This document shows positions 22,253 to 31,396 of a stretch of DNA of 47,015 nucleotides, in pieces. The notes under the pieces were generated by a model that was not told the origin of the DNA, did not search any database, and was given only the letters and a program-made list of their open reading frames with translations. How positions within the stretch are numbered: position 1 is the first letter of the stretch; the number at the start of each line of letters is the position of its first letter. The DNA is from Bacteroidales bacterium (GTDB taxonomy: Bacteria > Bacteroidota > Bacteroidia > Bacteroidales > Lentimicrobiaceae): the NCBI GenBank assembly GCA_022837485.1, contig JALHHH010000023.1, positions 1 to 47,015 of the forward strand, written 5' to 3'. The position numbers were made by a program, and so were the translations under genes.

Positions 22253-24550
22253 GTGCAGGACTTACATAAAGAACTTAATGAGGCTCAACTACTTGCAGTA
22301 ACCCAAAGCGACGGACCCGTGATGGTGATTGCCGGTGCGGGATCGGGCAAAACCAGGGTACTTACATACAGGGTGGCTTATCTTCTTCAACAGGGCATTG
22401 ATCCGTTCAACATTCTGGCGCTTACTTTTACCAATAAGGCAGCCAGGGAGATGAAAGATCGGGTGATTGCGCTTGTGGGAGGATCGGAAGCGCGGAATGT
22501 GTGGATGGGAACCTTTCATTCCATTTTTGCACGTATACTCCGGGTAGAAGGACATTTTCTCGGATACCCTCAGAACTTTACCATTTACGATACCGACGAT
22601 TCAAAAAACCTGATAAAAACGATACTGAAGGATCTTCAGCTTGACCCGAAAATTTATGTTCCCGGAGCCATTCTTTCGAGAATTTCTTCGGCTAAATCGA
22701 ATCTGATATCGGCTGAAGAATATAACAACAATGCCGAAATCAAAGAATCCGACAAAGCTGCTAACCGTCCGCTTACCGGTGAAATTTTTCTTCATTACAA
22801 AGCACGCTGTTTCAAGGCATCTGCAATGGATTTCGACGATCTGCTATACAATACCAATCTGTTGCTGCGCGATTTTCCAGAAATATTATTCAAGTATCAG
22901 CAAAAGTTCAAATACATTCTGGTGGATGAGTACCAGGATACTAATTTTGCCCAGTACCTGATTGTGAAGAAGCTGGCAGCCAGGCACGAAAATTTATGTG
23001 TGGTTGGCGACGACGCCCAGAGCATATATGGATTCCGGGGGGCTAACATTCAGAACATCCTGAATTTCAGAAAGGACTATCCGGATGCCAGAACGTTCAA
23101 ACTGGAACAGAACTACCGATCTACCAAAGTAATCGTAAAAGCAGCCAACAGTCTCATTGCCAAGAACAAGGACCAGATATTCAAAGAGGTATGGACCGAG
23201 AATGAAGACGGGGAGCTTATTAAGATCCTGAAGGCGTCAAGCGATACCGAGGAGGGCAATATGGTTGCCAATTCGGTGTTTGAAATTAAAATGAACCAGC
23301 ACGTCGCAAACTCCGATTTTGCCGTGCTGTACCGCACCAATGCCCAATCGCGGGCCATTGAGGAAGCGCTCAGGCGGTTAAACATCCCTTACCGCATTTA
23401 CGGGGGACTTTCATTCTACAAGCGTAAGGAAATCAAAGATTTGCTTGCATATTTCAGGCTGGTAGTGAATACCCGCGACGATGAAGCGTTCAACCGTATC
23501 ATTAATTTTCCGGCCAGAGGCATTGGAAAAACGACGCTCGACAGGCTGGAGATTGCGGCTTCCACAAACAATCTGAGTCTCTTTGAAACGGCTGCTAACG
23601 CAGGCAGACTGGTTGGCAGCGTAAATTCCGGGACCCTGACTAAGATTGCGGAGTTTACATCGATGATTCTGGCATTTCATCACCAGCTGAACAAGCTGAA
23701 TGCTTACGAGCTGGCGGTAAAGATTGCCAAAAACTCAGGTTTGCTGAAAGAACTGGCAGCTGACCAGTCGGAAGAGGGCATTTCGAGGGTTCAGAACACC
23801 GAGGAGTTGCTGAATGCGGTAAAGGAATTTTCGGAAAAGGAGCAGACATTATTCCCCGACGAAGAAACCGGTGAGCTGGTGAGCGAGGGTCCGGGTCGCG
23901 GACTCGATCAGTTTCTGCAGGAAATTGCGTTGCTGACCGATGCCGACAACGACGACAAGGACGACAACAACAAGGTTGTACTGATGACCATACATTCAGC
24001 CAAAGGACTGGAATTCCCTTACGTATACGTTGTGGGGATGGAGGAGAACCTGTTTCCTTCCATACTTTCGCTGCAGTCGAGGGCTGAAATAGAGGAAGAG
24101 CGCAGGCTGTTTTATGTTGCCCTGACGCGTGCCTGCAGAAAGGTAACCCTGTCGTATGCCGAAACGCGTTATCGCTGGGGCAATATGACGATGAACGAAC
24201 CCAGCAGGTTTTTGGATGAAATTGAAGAACAGTTCATTGAAAAAACAACCAGAAGGATTATAAATCACGGAAACGGTGGTTTACCCGCGATGCAGAAAGC
24301 TCCTTTGTTTACCAAAAAACCTCTGAAGAAAATTAATGATGCGAATTCCCCGAAAGGGTCAGAATTGGGAGAAACAGCTGCCATTGAACAGGTTCAGCCG
24401 GGTATTGAAGTCATTCATGAACGTTTCGGAAAGGGAAAAGTATTAAATGTAGAGGGCAGCGGACCAAACACAAAAGCTACGGTTTTCTTTCCGGCTGCAG
24501 GTCAGAAACAATTATTGCTTAAATTTGCAAAGCTCAGACTATCTGAATGA
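22253..24550 (+). CDS. pcrA: PcrA/UvrD-type DNA helicase
   Basis: Superfamily 1A 3'-5' helicase for repair, replication restart and removal of stalled RNA polymerase. Visible motifs are Q motif LNEAQLLAV, Walker A GAGSGKT (residues 28-34), Ia TFTNKAA, motif II DEYQDT (225-230), motif III GDDAQSIYGFRGA, motif IV EQNYRST, motif V VVLMTIHSAKGLEFPYVY and motif VI LFYVALTRA. The end (GIEVIHERFGKGKVLNVEGS) looks like the Tudor-like RNA-polymerase-binding domain of PcrA. 765 residues from a GTG start; no upstream ATG fits. Confidence 0.95.
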   Translation: MQDLHKELNEAQLLAVTQSDGPVMVIAGAGSGKTRVLTYRVAYLLQQGIDPFNILALTFTNKAAREMKDRVIALVGGSEARNVWMGTFHSIFARILRVEGHFLGYPQNFTIYDTDDSKNLIKTILKDLQLDPKIYVPGAILSRISSAKSNLISAEEYNNNAEIKESDKAANRPLTGEIFLHYKARCFKASAMDFDDLLYNTNLLLRDFPEILFKYQQKFKYILVDEYQDTNFAQYLIVKKLAARHENLCVVGDDAQSIYGFRGANIQNILNFRKDYPDARTFKLEQNYRSTKVIVKAANSLIAKNKDQIFKEVWTENEDGELIKILKASSDTEEGNMVANSVFEIKMNQHVANSDFAVLYRTNAQSRAIEEALRRLNIPYRIYGGLSFYKRKEIKDLLAYFRLVVNTRDDEAFNRIINFPARGIGKTTLDRLEIAASTNNLSLFETAANAGRLVGSVNSGTLTKIAEFTSMILAFHHQLNKLNAYELAVKIAKNSGLLKELAADQSEEGISRVQNTEELLNAVKEFSEKEQTLFPDEETGELVSEGPGRGLDQFLQEIALLTDADNDDKDDNNKVVLMTIHSAKGLEFPYVYVVGMEENLFPSILSLQSRAEIEEERRLFYVALTRACRKVTLSYAETRYRWGNMTMNEPSRFLDEIEEQFIEKTTRRIINHGNGGLPAMQKAPLFTKKPLKKINDANSPKGSELGETAAIEQVQPGIEVIHERFGKGKVLNVEGSGPNTKATVFFPAAGQKQLLLKFAKLRLSE

Positions 24551-24561
24551 TATTTTTTTCA

Positions 24562-24569
24562 TATCTTTG
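24562..24569 (+). promoter_or_regulatory. -7 element upstream of the DUF4290 gene
   Basis: TATCTTTG followed by CA matches the Bacteroidota -7 box exactly. It lies directly after the helicase stop codon and 176 bases before the DUF4290 start, so it would give a long leader. No good -33 box was found. Confidence 0.4.
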
Positions 24570-24745
24570 CAGGCAGTCTGATACCAGAAAAGTCTTCGGG
24601 ACAGCTCACATCACAAAAATTTCCTGACACTGTTATTTAAGGCATTGCTGCTGAAGCATATAAACCACGTGCTCTCCTGCCTTATACAGCATACTTTGAT
24701 ATCATTAACATTTTAACTTATCAGGTTTTCCTAAACCACCCCTTT

Positions 24746-25414
24746 ATGGATTATAACAGCACCCGTGAAAAGCTCATAATTCCTGAGTACGGTCGCAATG
24801 TGCAGAAAATGGTTGCCTATGTGATTTCCGTTGAAGATCGTGAAAAACGGTCGAATTTAGCCAAAGCTCTTGTTAACGTTATGGCCCAGCTTCATCCCGA
24901 ACAGCGCGATACCGCTGATTTTAAGAGAAAGCTGTGGGATCATCTGCACATTATTGCAGACTATCGTCTCGACATTGACGCTCCTTTTCCCCCTCCCGCT
25001 CCGGACGATCACGTTAAAAAACCCGAACGCATTTCCTATCCTCAGGAAGAAATTAAATTCAGGCCTTACGGGAAGAATATCGCCCGTATGATTGAAAAAG
25101 CCTGTCTTTTTGAAGATGGTCCGGAGAAAGATGCCCTGGTTAAAAACATAGCCAACCATCTGAAGAAATCGTATCTTAACTGGAACAGGGATTCTGTGAA
25201 CGACGAACTGATTACCGAGCACCTGAAAGTATTGTCGCACGGCAAACTTAAGCTCAGCGAAGATACGCGGCTTATTCATACCAGCGAACTGCTGGCCAGG
25301 AACAACACTCCCGTCCACCCGGCTTCTCACAGCCAAACCAACAAAAGAAGGAAATTCACGCAGAAAAACGATAAGAACAATTATCGCGACAACCGGAACC
25401 GCAAAAAGAATTAA
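24746..25414 (+). CDS. DUF4290 family protein
   Basis: A 222-residue cytosolic protein of a family that I know essentially only from Bacteroidota, without assigned function. The N-terminal helical region begins MDYNSTREKLIIPEYGRNVQ. The core contains LHPEQRDTADFKRKLWDHLH, and a similar phrase recurs at FRPYGKNIARMIEKA, hinting at an internal duplication. The C-terminus (about 195-222) is a strongly basic Asn/Lys/Arg tail that could bind nucleic acid (inference). It is followed by murA, a neighbourhood I associate with the phylum. Confidence 0.8.
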   Translation: MDYNSTREKLIIPEYGRNVQKMVAYVISVEDREKRSNLAKALVNVMAQLHPEQRDTADFKRKLWDHLHIIADYRLDIDAPFPPPAPDDHVKKPERISYPQEEIKFRPYGKNIARMIEKACLFEDGPEKDALVKNIANHLKKSYLNWNRDSVNDELITEHLKVLSHGKLKLSEDTRLIHTSELLARNNTPVHPASHSQTNKRRKFTQKNDKNNYRDNRNRKKN

Positions 25415-25535
25415 CTTGCAGCAAAATTAAGTTTGGTTTTGACATACAAAGTCTTTAAGCCCTGTTGGCAAGATTGACAGGCTGATGCCATATGTCGAAG
25501 CCTTTTTGTTATACCAATATGCTGCAGCGGACACT

Positions 25536-26846
25536 ATGAGTTCATTTGTTATCAACGGAGGCAACAGGCTTCAGGGAGAGATAATCCCGCAGGGAGCCAA
25601 GAATGAGGCATTGCAGATTTTATGTGCAACCTTGCTTACACCCGAACCGGTAACCATTCACAACATCCCCGACATTCTTGACGTAAACCGGCTGATTGAG
25701 CTGCTGGAGTCTATGGGCATGGAAGTTACGCGTGAAGGCAGGAGCAGTTGTACGTTCAGTGCCGGTAACATCGATCTGGAATATCTCAAATCAAAGGAAT
25801 TCCGTAAGAAAGGAGCCGGACTTCGCGGATCGGTAATGATTCTCGGACCTCTGCTGGCGCGTTTTCGCAGAGGATACATTCCGCATCCGGGAGGCGACAA
25901 AATCGGGCGCCGCAGGCTGGATACGCATTTTACCGGATTGCAAAAACTCGGAGCCCGCTTTGAATCGGAAGGCACCGGCAACTTTTACAGTATCGATGCC
26001 ACCGAACTGAAAGGGTGTTATATGCTGCTGGATGAAGCATCGGTAACCGGTACTGCCAACGTGGTTATGGCTGCTGTCATGGCCAAAGGCACAACCACCA
26101 TTTTTAATGCCGCCTGCGAGCCTTACCTGGTGCAGCTTTGCCGAATGCTGAACCGAATGGGTGCAAAAATAAGTGGAGTGGGTTCAAACCTTCTTACAAT
26201 TGAAGGGGTGGAATACCTTGGCGGGACCACACACACCATGCTCCCCGACATGATTGAAATCGGTAGCTTTATCGGACTGGCAGCAATGACCGGTAGCGAA
26301 ATCACCATACGCAATGTAAACTACCGCGAACTGGGAATTATCCCGGAAGTCTTCCGGCGGCTGGGTATTAAACTGGAAGTCAGCAACGACGACATCATTG
26401 TGCCGGCTCAGGACTCCTACGAAGTGGAGACATTTATGGACGGATCCATCATGACCATCAGCGATGCTCCATGGCCGGGATTCACTCCCGACCTTATCAG
26501 CATTGCACTTGTTGTGGCAACGCAGGCCAAGGGAAGTGTACTTGTTCACCAGAAAATGTTTGAAAGCAGGCTGTTTTTTGTCGATAAGCTGATCGATATG
26601 GGAGCACAGATTATTTTGTGTGATCCGCACCGTGCAACCGTTATCGGTCTCAATCACAAGGTCCCCCTGCGTGGCATTACCATGTCGTCGCCCGATATCC
26701 GGGCAGGCGTCGCATTGCTTATCGCTGCCCTTTCGGCCAGAGGAAAGAGCCAGATCGACAATATTGAACAGATTGACAGGGGCTATCAGAACATCGATGG
26801 CAGGCTCAGGGCTCTTGGCGCCGACATTCAACGTATCGACGGATAA
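25536..26846 (+). CDS. murA: UDP-N-acetylglucosamine 1-carboxyvinyltransferase, Asp-type
   Basis: Transfers enolpyruvate from PEP to UDP-GlcNAc, the first committed step of peptidoglycan synthesis. The start at 25536 gives MSSFVINGGNRLQGEIIPQG (436 residues) with the conserved Lys22-Asn23 (GAKNEA); a frame open from 25485 adds 17 non-homologous residues. The catalytic loop reads PHPGGDKIGRRRLDTH: the position of the fosfomycin-alkylated Cys (Cys115 in Escherichia coli) is Asp121. This natural Asp form is active and insensitive to fosfomycin in other bacteria. Other family blocks (DMIEIGSFIGLAA, DRGYQNIDGRLRALGADI) are intact. Confidence 0.96.
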   Translation: MSSFVINGGNRLQGEIIPQGAKNEALQILCATLLTPEPVTIHNIPDILDVNRLIELLESMGMEVTREGRSSCTFSAGNIDLEYLKSKEFRKKGAGLRGSVMILGPLLARFRRGYIPHPGGDKIGRRRLDTHFTGLQKLGARFESEGTGNFYSIDATELKGCYMLLDEASVTGTANVVMAAVMAKGTTTIFNAACEPYLVQLCRMLNRMGAKISGVGSNLLTIEGVEYLGGTTHTMLPDMIEIGSFIGLAAMTGSEITIRNVNYRELGIIPEVFRRLGIKLEVSNDDIIVPAQDSYEVETFMDGSIMTISDAPWPGFTPDLISIALVVATQAKGSVLVHQKMFESRLFFVDKLIDMGAQIILCDPHRATVIGLNHKVPLRGITMSSPDIRAGVALLIAALSARGKSQIDNIEQIDRGYQNIDGRLRALGADIQRIDG

Positions 26847-27020
26847 TCAGGTCCGGCAGGCAAAAGCAGGCAATTTCCGGATACTGAAAACTGCCGGGAT
26901 AAAATACCGGTACTTCATTACTGTCATTTTGGCGTAAAACAAGCCGTGGCAGGTATTTTGCAATAATTGCACAAAAAAAATATACGGGGCACAACTCCCG
27001 CAACTAAATGATCTATAATC

Positions 27021-27605
27021 ATGGGTAAACATCAGAAAGCGAAGTCAGAGGAAAAGATGAATGAAATGGCCTCTGAGCGTGCTGAGGAAAAAATAAGCAG
27101 TTCTGACACTGACAATCAGGCACAGCAAACGCAGCAGGCCGGCGAAACGGCACAAACCGATGCCGGGGATTTCAACCAGAAGATAGAAGAGCTTAACGAC
27201 AAATACCTTCGTCTTTATTCCGAATTCGATAATTACCGGAAGAGGGTTATTAAGGAAAAAATTGAACTCAGCAAGACGGCTTCTGAAGATGTAATTACGG
27301 GAATGCTCACAATCCTCGACGATTTCGAGCGTGCAATCAATGCTTTCGGAGCTGCAGGCGAAACCGATCCGGTTAAAGAAGGAGTAGTACTGATTTACAA
27401 CAAATTCAGGAACATCCTGACCCAGAAAGGGCTTGCTGAAACGGATTCGCTGGGCAAAGATTTTGATACCGATTTTCATGAAGCCATTGCCAATATTCCA
27501 GCCCCGTCGGAGGATCTGAAGAATAAGATCGTCGATGTTACACAGAAAGGTTATACTCTTAACGGAAAGGTTATCCGGTATGCCAAAGTAGTTGTGGGCA
27601 GCTGA
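27021..27605 (+). CDS. grpE: Nucleotide exchange factor GrpE
   Basis: Exchange factor that releases ADP from DnaK. The N-terminal third is charged and disordered (Glu/Gln/Lys-rich, about residues 1-50). A long dimeric helix then carries the family signature LYSEFDNYRKRVIKEK, and the beta-wing domain ends GYTLNGKVIRYAKVVV. Length 194. It is followed by dnaJ on the same strand (85-base gap), the usual chaperone pair; dnaK is not in this window. No CIRCE-type inverted repeat was seen upstream. Confidence 0.95.
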   Translation: MGKHQKAKSEEKMNEMASERAEEKISSSDTDNQAQQTQQAGETAQTDAGDFNQKIEELNDKYLRLYSEFDNYRKRVIKEKIELSKTASEDVITGMLTILDDFERAINAFGAAGETDPVKEGVVLIYNKFRNILTQKGLAETDSLGKDFDTDFHEAIANIPAPSEDLKNKIVDVTQKGYTLNGKVIRYAKVVVGS

Positions 27606-27690
27606 AATTCGGCTGGCCGATTGCCGGCATACAGCTGTAAGTCAGCTACAAGCAAATGTAAAACCCGAAAAAACGATTAAACAAAAGACG

Positions 27691-28836
27691 GTGAGTAAAC
27701 GCGATTATTACGAGATACTTGGATTGCCGAAGAATGCCGGTGAAGCTGAAATAAAAAAGGCTTACCGGCAAATGGCATTAAAATACCACCCCGACAAAAA
27801 TCCGGGCGACAAGGCAGCCGAGGAGAAGTTCAAGGAAGCTGCCGAAGCGTATGAGGTGTTGAGCAATGCCGAAAAAAGGGCCCGCTACGATCAGTACGGT
27901 CACGATGGCATGCGGGGAATGCCCGGAGGAGGTTTTGGAGGCGGAATGTCGATGGATGATATCTTCAGCCAGTTCGGCGATATTTTCGGGAGTGCATTTG
28001 GAGGTGGCTTTAGCGGATTTGGCGGCGGCACACGAAGGAGAGTTAACAAGGGTACTAACCTGAGGGTCAAAGTGCGCCTGACTCTGGAAGAGATTGCACG
28101 CGGTGTAGAGAAAAAAATAAAAGTCAATAAACTTGTTGGCTGTTCCACCTGCAACGGCACCGGAGCTGCCGGCGGATCGGCATTCTCAAGCTGCTCTCAT
28201 TGTCATGGCACCGGACAGATAACCCGGGTTACCAACACTTTTCTTGGGCAGATGCAGACCAGCTCAACGTGCCCTTACTGCAACGGAGAAGGACAGACCA
28301 TTACCAACAAGTGCAGCACCTGCGGCGGAAGCGGAACGGTTAAGGGTGAAGAGGTGATAAGTCTTAACATACCTGCCGGTGTTTCGGAAGGCATACAACT
28401 TTCGGTCGGCGGAAAGGGAAACGCGGCTCCGCGTGGCGGCGTTCCTGGCGATCTGATTGTTCAGATTGAAGAAATACCGCACGAAGATCTGATACGCGAC
28501 GGCACCAATGTGCTGTATGAACATTACATCAGCTTCCCGGAGGCTGCCATGGGCACTTCCATTGAAGTCCCGACAATCGAGGGCCGGGTTCGGATAAAAA
28601 TAGAACCGGGAACCCAGGGCGGTAAAGTTCTCAGGCTGAAAGGAAAGGGAATCCCTTCGCTAAACGGTTACGGCCGCGGCGATCAGTTGATCAACATCAA
28701 CGTATGGACGCCGAAAAACCTGAGCAAGCAGGAAAAGGAAATGCTTGACAAACTGATGGAATCGGAAAATTTCAAACCCCAGCCCGGGAAAAAAGACCGC
28801 TCATTCTTTGACAGAATGAGAGAGTATTTTCAATAA
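27691..28836 (+). CDS. dnaJ: Chaperone protein DnaJ
   Basis: Co-chaperone that delivers substrates to DnaK and stimulates its ATPase. The J domain has HPD at residues 33-35. A Gly/Phe-rich linker (about 70-118) follows. Four zinc-binding repeats are intact: CSTCNGTG (151-158), CSHCHGTG (168-175), CPYCNGEG (194-201) and CSTCGGSG (208-215). Then come the two C-terminal substrate domains. I chose the GTG at 27691 (SKRDYYEILGL follows); the open frame reaching back into grpE has no homologous sequence. Length 381. Confidence 0.96.
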   Translation: MSKRDYYEILGLPKNAGEAEIKKAYRQMALKYHPDKNPGDKAAEEKFKEAAEAYEVLSNAEKRARYDQYGHDGMRGMPGGGFGGGMSMDDIFSQFGDIFGSAFGGGFSGFGGGTRRRVNKGTNLRVKVRLTLEEIARGVEKKIKVNKLVGCSTCNGTGAAGGSAFSSCSHCHGTGQITRVTNTFLGQMQTSSTCPYCNGEGQTITNKCSTCGGSGTVKGEEVISLNIPAGVSEGIQLSVGGKGNAAPRGGVPGDLIVQIEEIPHEDLIRDGTNVLYEHYISFPEAAMGTSIEVPTIEGRVRIKIEPGTQGGKVLRLKGKGIPSLNGYGRGDQLININVWTPKNLSKQEKEMLDKLMESENFKPQPGKKDRSFFDRMREYFQ

Positions 28837-28861
28837 TTTTGTCGTGTTGACATGACGGAAG

Positions 28862-28905
28862 GGGGTGGTTACTTAATTGGTTAAGACAATCACCCCGCTT
28901 TATTT
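28862..28905 (+). terminator. Intrinsic terminator after dnaJ
   Basis: GGGGTGGTT (28862-28870) pairs with AATCACCCC (28888-28896) with one G-U pair, and inside it CTTAA pairs with TTAAG around a TTGG loop. A T-rich stretch (gctttatttaatt) follows. It ends the grpE-dnaJ transcript 26 bases after the dnaJ stop. Confidence 0.65.
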
Positions 28906-28917
28906 AATTCATCATCT

Positions 28918-29853
28918 ATGAACTTTTTCTCGGTTAAAAACATCACCAAGCGATACGCTGCCCATACTGCGCTGAGTAACGTAAGTATTGAAGTGCCACC
29001 GCAAAGTATTTTCGGGCTGCTTGGCCCCAATGGTGCAGGCAAAACTTCTCTCATCCGGATTATCAATCAGATAACCGCACCGGATGAAGGTGAAGTGTTT
29101 TTCGGAAGCGAGAAGCTTGCTCCCTATCACGTCGAAAAGATCGGATATCTTCCCGAAGAACGCGGCTTATATAAGAAGATGAAGGTAGGCGAACAGGCCC
29201 TCTACCTTGCCCGTTTAAAGGGAGTTAGCAAGGCCGATGCCATGAAAAGGCTGAAGTACTGGTTCGAAAAGTTTGAAATCCAGGCCTGGTGGAATAAAAA
29301 AGTAGAGGAACTCTCGAAAGGAATGCAGCAGAAAGTGCAGTTTATCGTCACCATTATTCACGAGCCTTCCCTGTTGATATTTGATGAACCGTTCAGCGGT
29401 TTCGACCCTATTAATGTAAACCTGCTGAAAGATGAGATTCTGAATCTGAGAAAAAACGGCGCTACCATCATCTTTTCAACACACAACATGGCTTCGGTGG
29501 AAGAGCTGTGCGACGATATTGCCCTGATCAACAATTCTCAGAAGATTCTTGACGGCAGAGTAAAAGAAATCAAAAAGCGGTATAAAACCAACACCTGGTC
29601 CATCGATTTCGATGGGTATTCAGGCATGGTAAGCGAAATTCTGCCACCGGGATTCAGCCTGGTAAACGAACATACCGAAGATGAACTCAGGCAGATTGTG
29701 GTTACCCTTCCGGGTGGAGCCAGTCAGAACGACTTGCTTTGGGCCCTGATGCCACGAATCAACATCCACACCTTCAAAGAGGTAATTCCTACCATGAATG
29801 AAATATTCATTAAAACGGTGAATGCCTCGGGCAGAAACAACATAAACCAGTAA
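28918..29853 (+). CDS. ABC transporter ATP-binding protein
   Basis: ATPase of an ABC-2 type exporter. Walker A GPNGAGKT is at residues 36-43, the signature is LSKGMQQ (132-138), Walker B LLIFDEP is at 152-158 and the switch His lies in IIFSTHNMASVEE. After about residue 215 comes the C-terminal extension seen in NatA-like subunits. The permease gene starts 13 bases after the stop, so the two form one transporter. The substrate cannot be read; NatA/NatB-like sodium export or removal of toxic compounds are options. Confidence 0.93.
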   Translation: MNFFSVKNITKRYAAHTALSNVSIEVPPQSIFGLLGPNGAGKTSLIRIINQITAPDEGEVFFGSEKLAPYHVEKIGYLPEERGLYKKMKVGEQALYLARLKGVSKADAMKRLKYWFEKFEIQAWWNKKVEELSKGMQQKVQFIVTIIHEPSLLIFDEPFSGFDPINVNLLKDEILNLRKNGATIIFSTHNMASVEELCDDIALINNSQKILDGRVKEIKKRYKTNTWSIDFDGYSGMVSEILPPGFSLVNEHTEDELRQIVVTLPGGASQNDLLWALMPRINIHTFKEVIPTMNEIFIKTVNASGRNNINQ

Positions 29854-29866
29854 ATCCCAGGAAACC

Positions 29867-31276
29867 ATGAATAAGATACTGCTCGTAATTAAGCGTGAAT
29901 ACCTTTCCAGGGTACAGAAGAAATCCTTTATTGTGATGACAATACTGGGGCCGGTACTGATGGCGGCTCTTTTTATTGTTCCGGTTTACCTTTCGCAGCT
30001 ATCGGATGAAATAAAACAAGTAAATATTCTCGATGAAACCGGTTGGTTTATCAATAAGTTTGAGGATTCCGACCGTTTTATCTTCAACTATGTATACAAC
30101 GACCTTGAAACGGCCAAATCCGAGCTGATGGCTAAGAAAGGGTATGCACTGGTGTATATTCCCCGCCCTTCCGTTAGTGTACCCGCCAATGCTATGATAT
30201 TCAGCGAGAAACAGGTTGGAATTGATTTAAAAGGATACATCCGCGGAGTAATGGAGAAAGAGGTCGAAAACCAGAAGCTCGGTGCCGAAATAATTCGCGA
30301 AATCCGGAAAACGAATCCCACTTATGCCATTCATGGCACCGATTCACTTACGGGAGCACATGTTGTGAGTGAAGAAATTCTGAAAAACATCAAGACAAGC
30401 ATTAAGCTGACTTCCATCCGTATGGGTGAATCGGGCGAAGAAAAAAAGAGTTATGCTGAAGTTAGCATGGTAGTTGGCCTTTTTGCCGGAATACTGATTT
30501 ATTTTTTCATCTTCCTCTTCGGATCGCAGGTAATGCGGGGGGTTATTGAAGAGAAAGTCAGCCGGATAGTGGAAGTTATCGTTTCCTCGGTCAAGCCGTT
30601 TCAGCTTATGATGGGAAAGATTGTAGGTGTAGCGCTTGTAGGACTTACGCAGTTTCTTCTGTGGGTGGTACTTACGCTTGCTATCGTGAGTGTGTTTAAG
30701 GCCACCATGCCGGAAGCATTCAATCAGGCGGGCAAGGTTGAAGCATTCGACGCCGGGACGCGGATCCCCACTTCTGCCAACTCTGCGATCAACTACGAAG
30801 AAGTAGAGGATGCCGACAGTCTGTCGCGTGTAATTGAGGCTCTTATGTCGATCGACTACGGAATTATGATATTCTCATTTATTTTCTTCTTCCTTGGCGG
30901 ATATCTGCTTTATGGAGCCATGTTTGCCGCCATAGGAGCTGCGGTCGACAATGAAACGGATACCCAGCAGTTTATGATGCCGGTAACCGTTCCGCTGATA
31001 CTGGCTATTGTTGTTGCTCAGTTTGTGCTGAACAACCCGGAGGGGCCGATTGCCTTTTGGTTCTCGATCATTCCGTTTACATCGCCCATCATTATGATGG
31101 TTCGCATTCCGTTTGGCGTTCCCTACTGGGAACTGGCGCTTTCGATGGTTCTGCTTACCGTATTTTTTATCGCGGCGGTATGGATGGCCGGCAGAATTTA
31201 CCGAACGGGTATTCTGATGTACGGAAAGAAAGTAAGCTGGAGTGAGCTTGGAAAGTGGTTATTCTATAAGGGATAA
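29867..31276 (+). CDS. ABC-2 type transporter permease, NatB-like
   Basis: Membrane subunit partnered with the ATPase just upstream. The layout fits NatB/YhaP proteins: a first helix near residues 22-42 (SFIVMTILGPVLMAALFIVP), a large extracytoplasmic domain (about 43-195) and then five or more helices between about 200 and 455 (for example VVGLFAGILIYFFIFLFGSQ and FIFFFLGGYLLYGAMFAAIG). The conserved phrase GAMFAAIGAAVDNETDTQQF is typical of the family. Length 469. No terminator is evident before the next gene. Confidence 0.9.
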   Translation: MNKILLVIKREYLSRVQKKSFIVMTILGPVLMAALFIVPVYLSQLSDEIKQVNILDETGWFINKFEDSDRFIFNYVYNDLETAKSELMAKKGYALVYIPRPSVSVPANAMIFSEKQVGIDLKGYIRGVMEKEVENQKLGAEIIREIRKTNPTYAIHGTDSLTGAHVVSEEILKNIKTSIKLTSIRMGESGEEKKSYAEVSMVVGLFAGILIYFFIFLFGSQVMRGVIEEKVSRIVEVIVSSVKPFQLMMGKIVGVALVGLTQFLLWVVLTLAIVSVFKATMPEAFNQAGKVEAFDAGTRIPTSANSAINYEEVEDADSLSRVIEALMSIDYGIMIFSFIFFFLGGYLLYGAMFAAIGAAVDNETDTQQFMMPVTVPLILAIVVAQFVLNNPEGPIAFWFSIIPFTSPIIMMVRIPFGVPYWELALSMVLLTVFFIAAVWMAGRIYRTGILMYGKKVSWSELGKWLFYKG

Positions 31277-31396
31277 TCCATAACAACTTCATCCTGATCA
31301 AAAAAACTCAGATTGAGCCCGATGCAGGAAGAAAAATAAATGGCAGATGCTTTATTAAAACTTCAGCAAAACTGATGAATGTAAAAACAAGGAATT

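Noticed and set aside
28834..28841. TAATTTTG as promoter of the ABC transporter genes
   Set aside because: It overlaps the dnaJ stop codon and the dnaJ terminator hairpin lies between it and the ABC gene.
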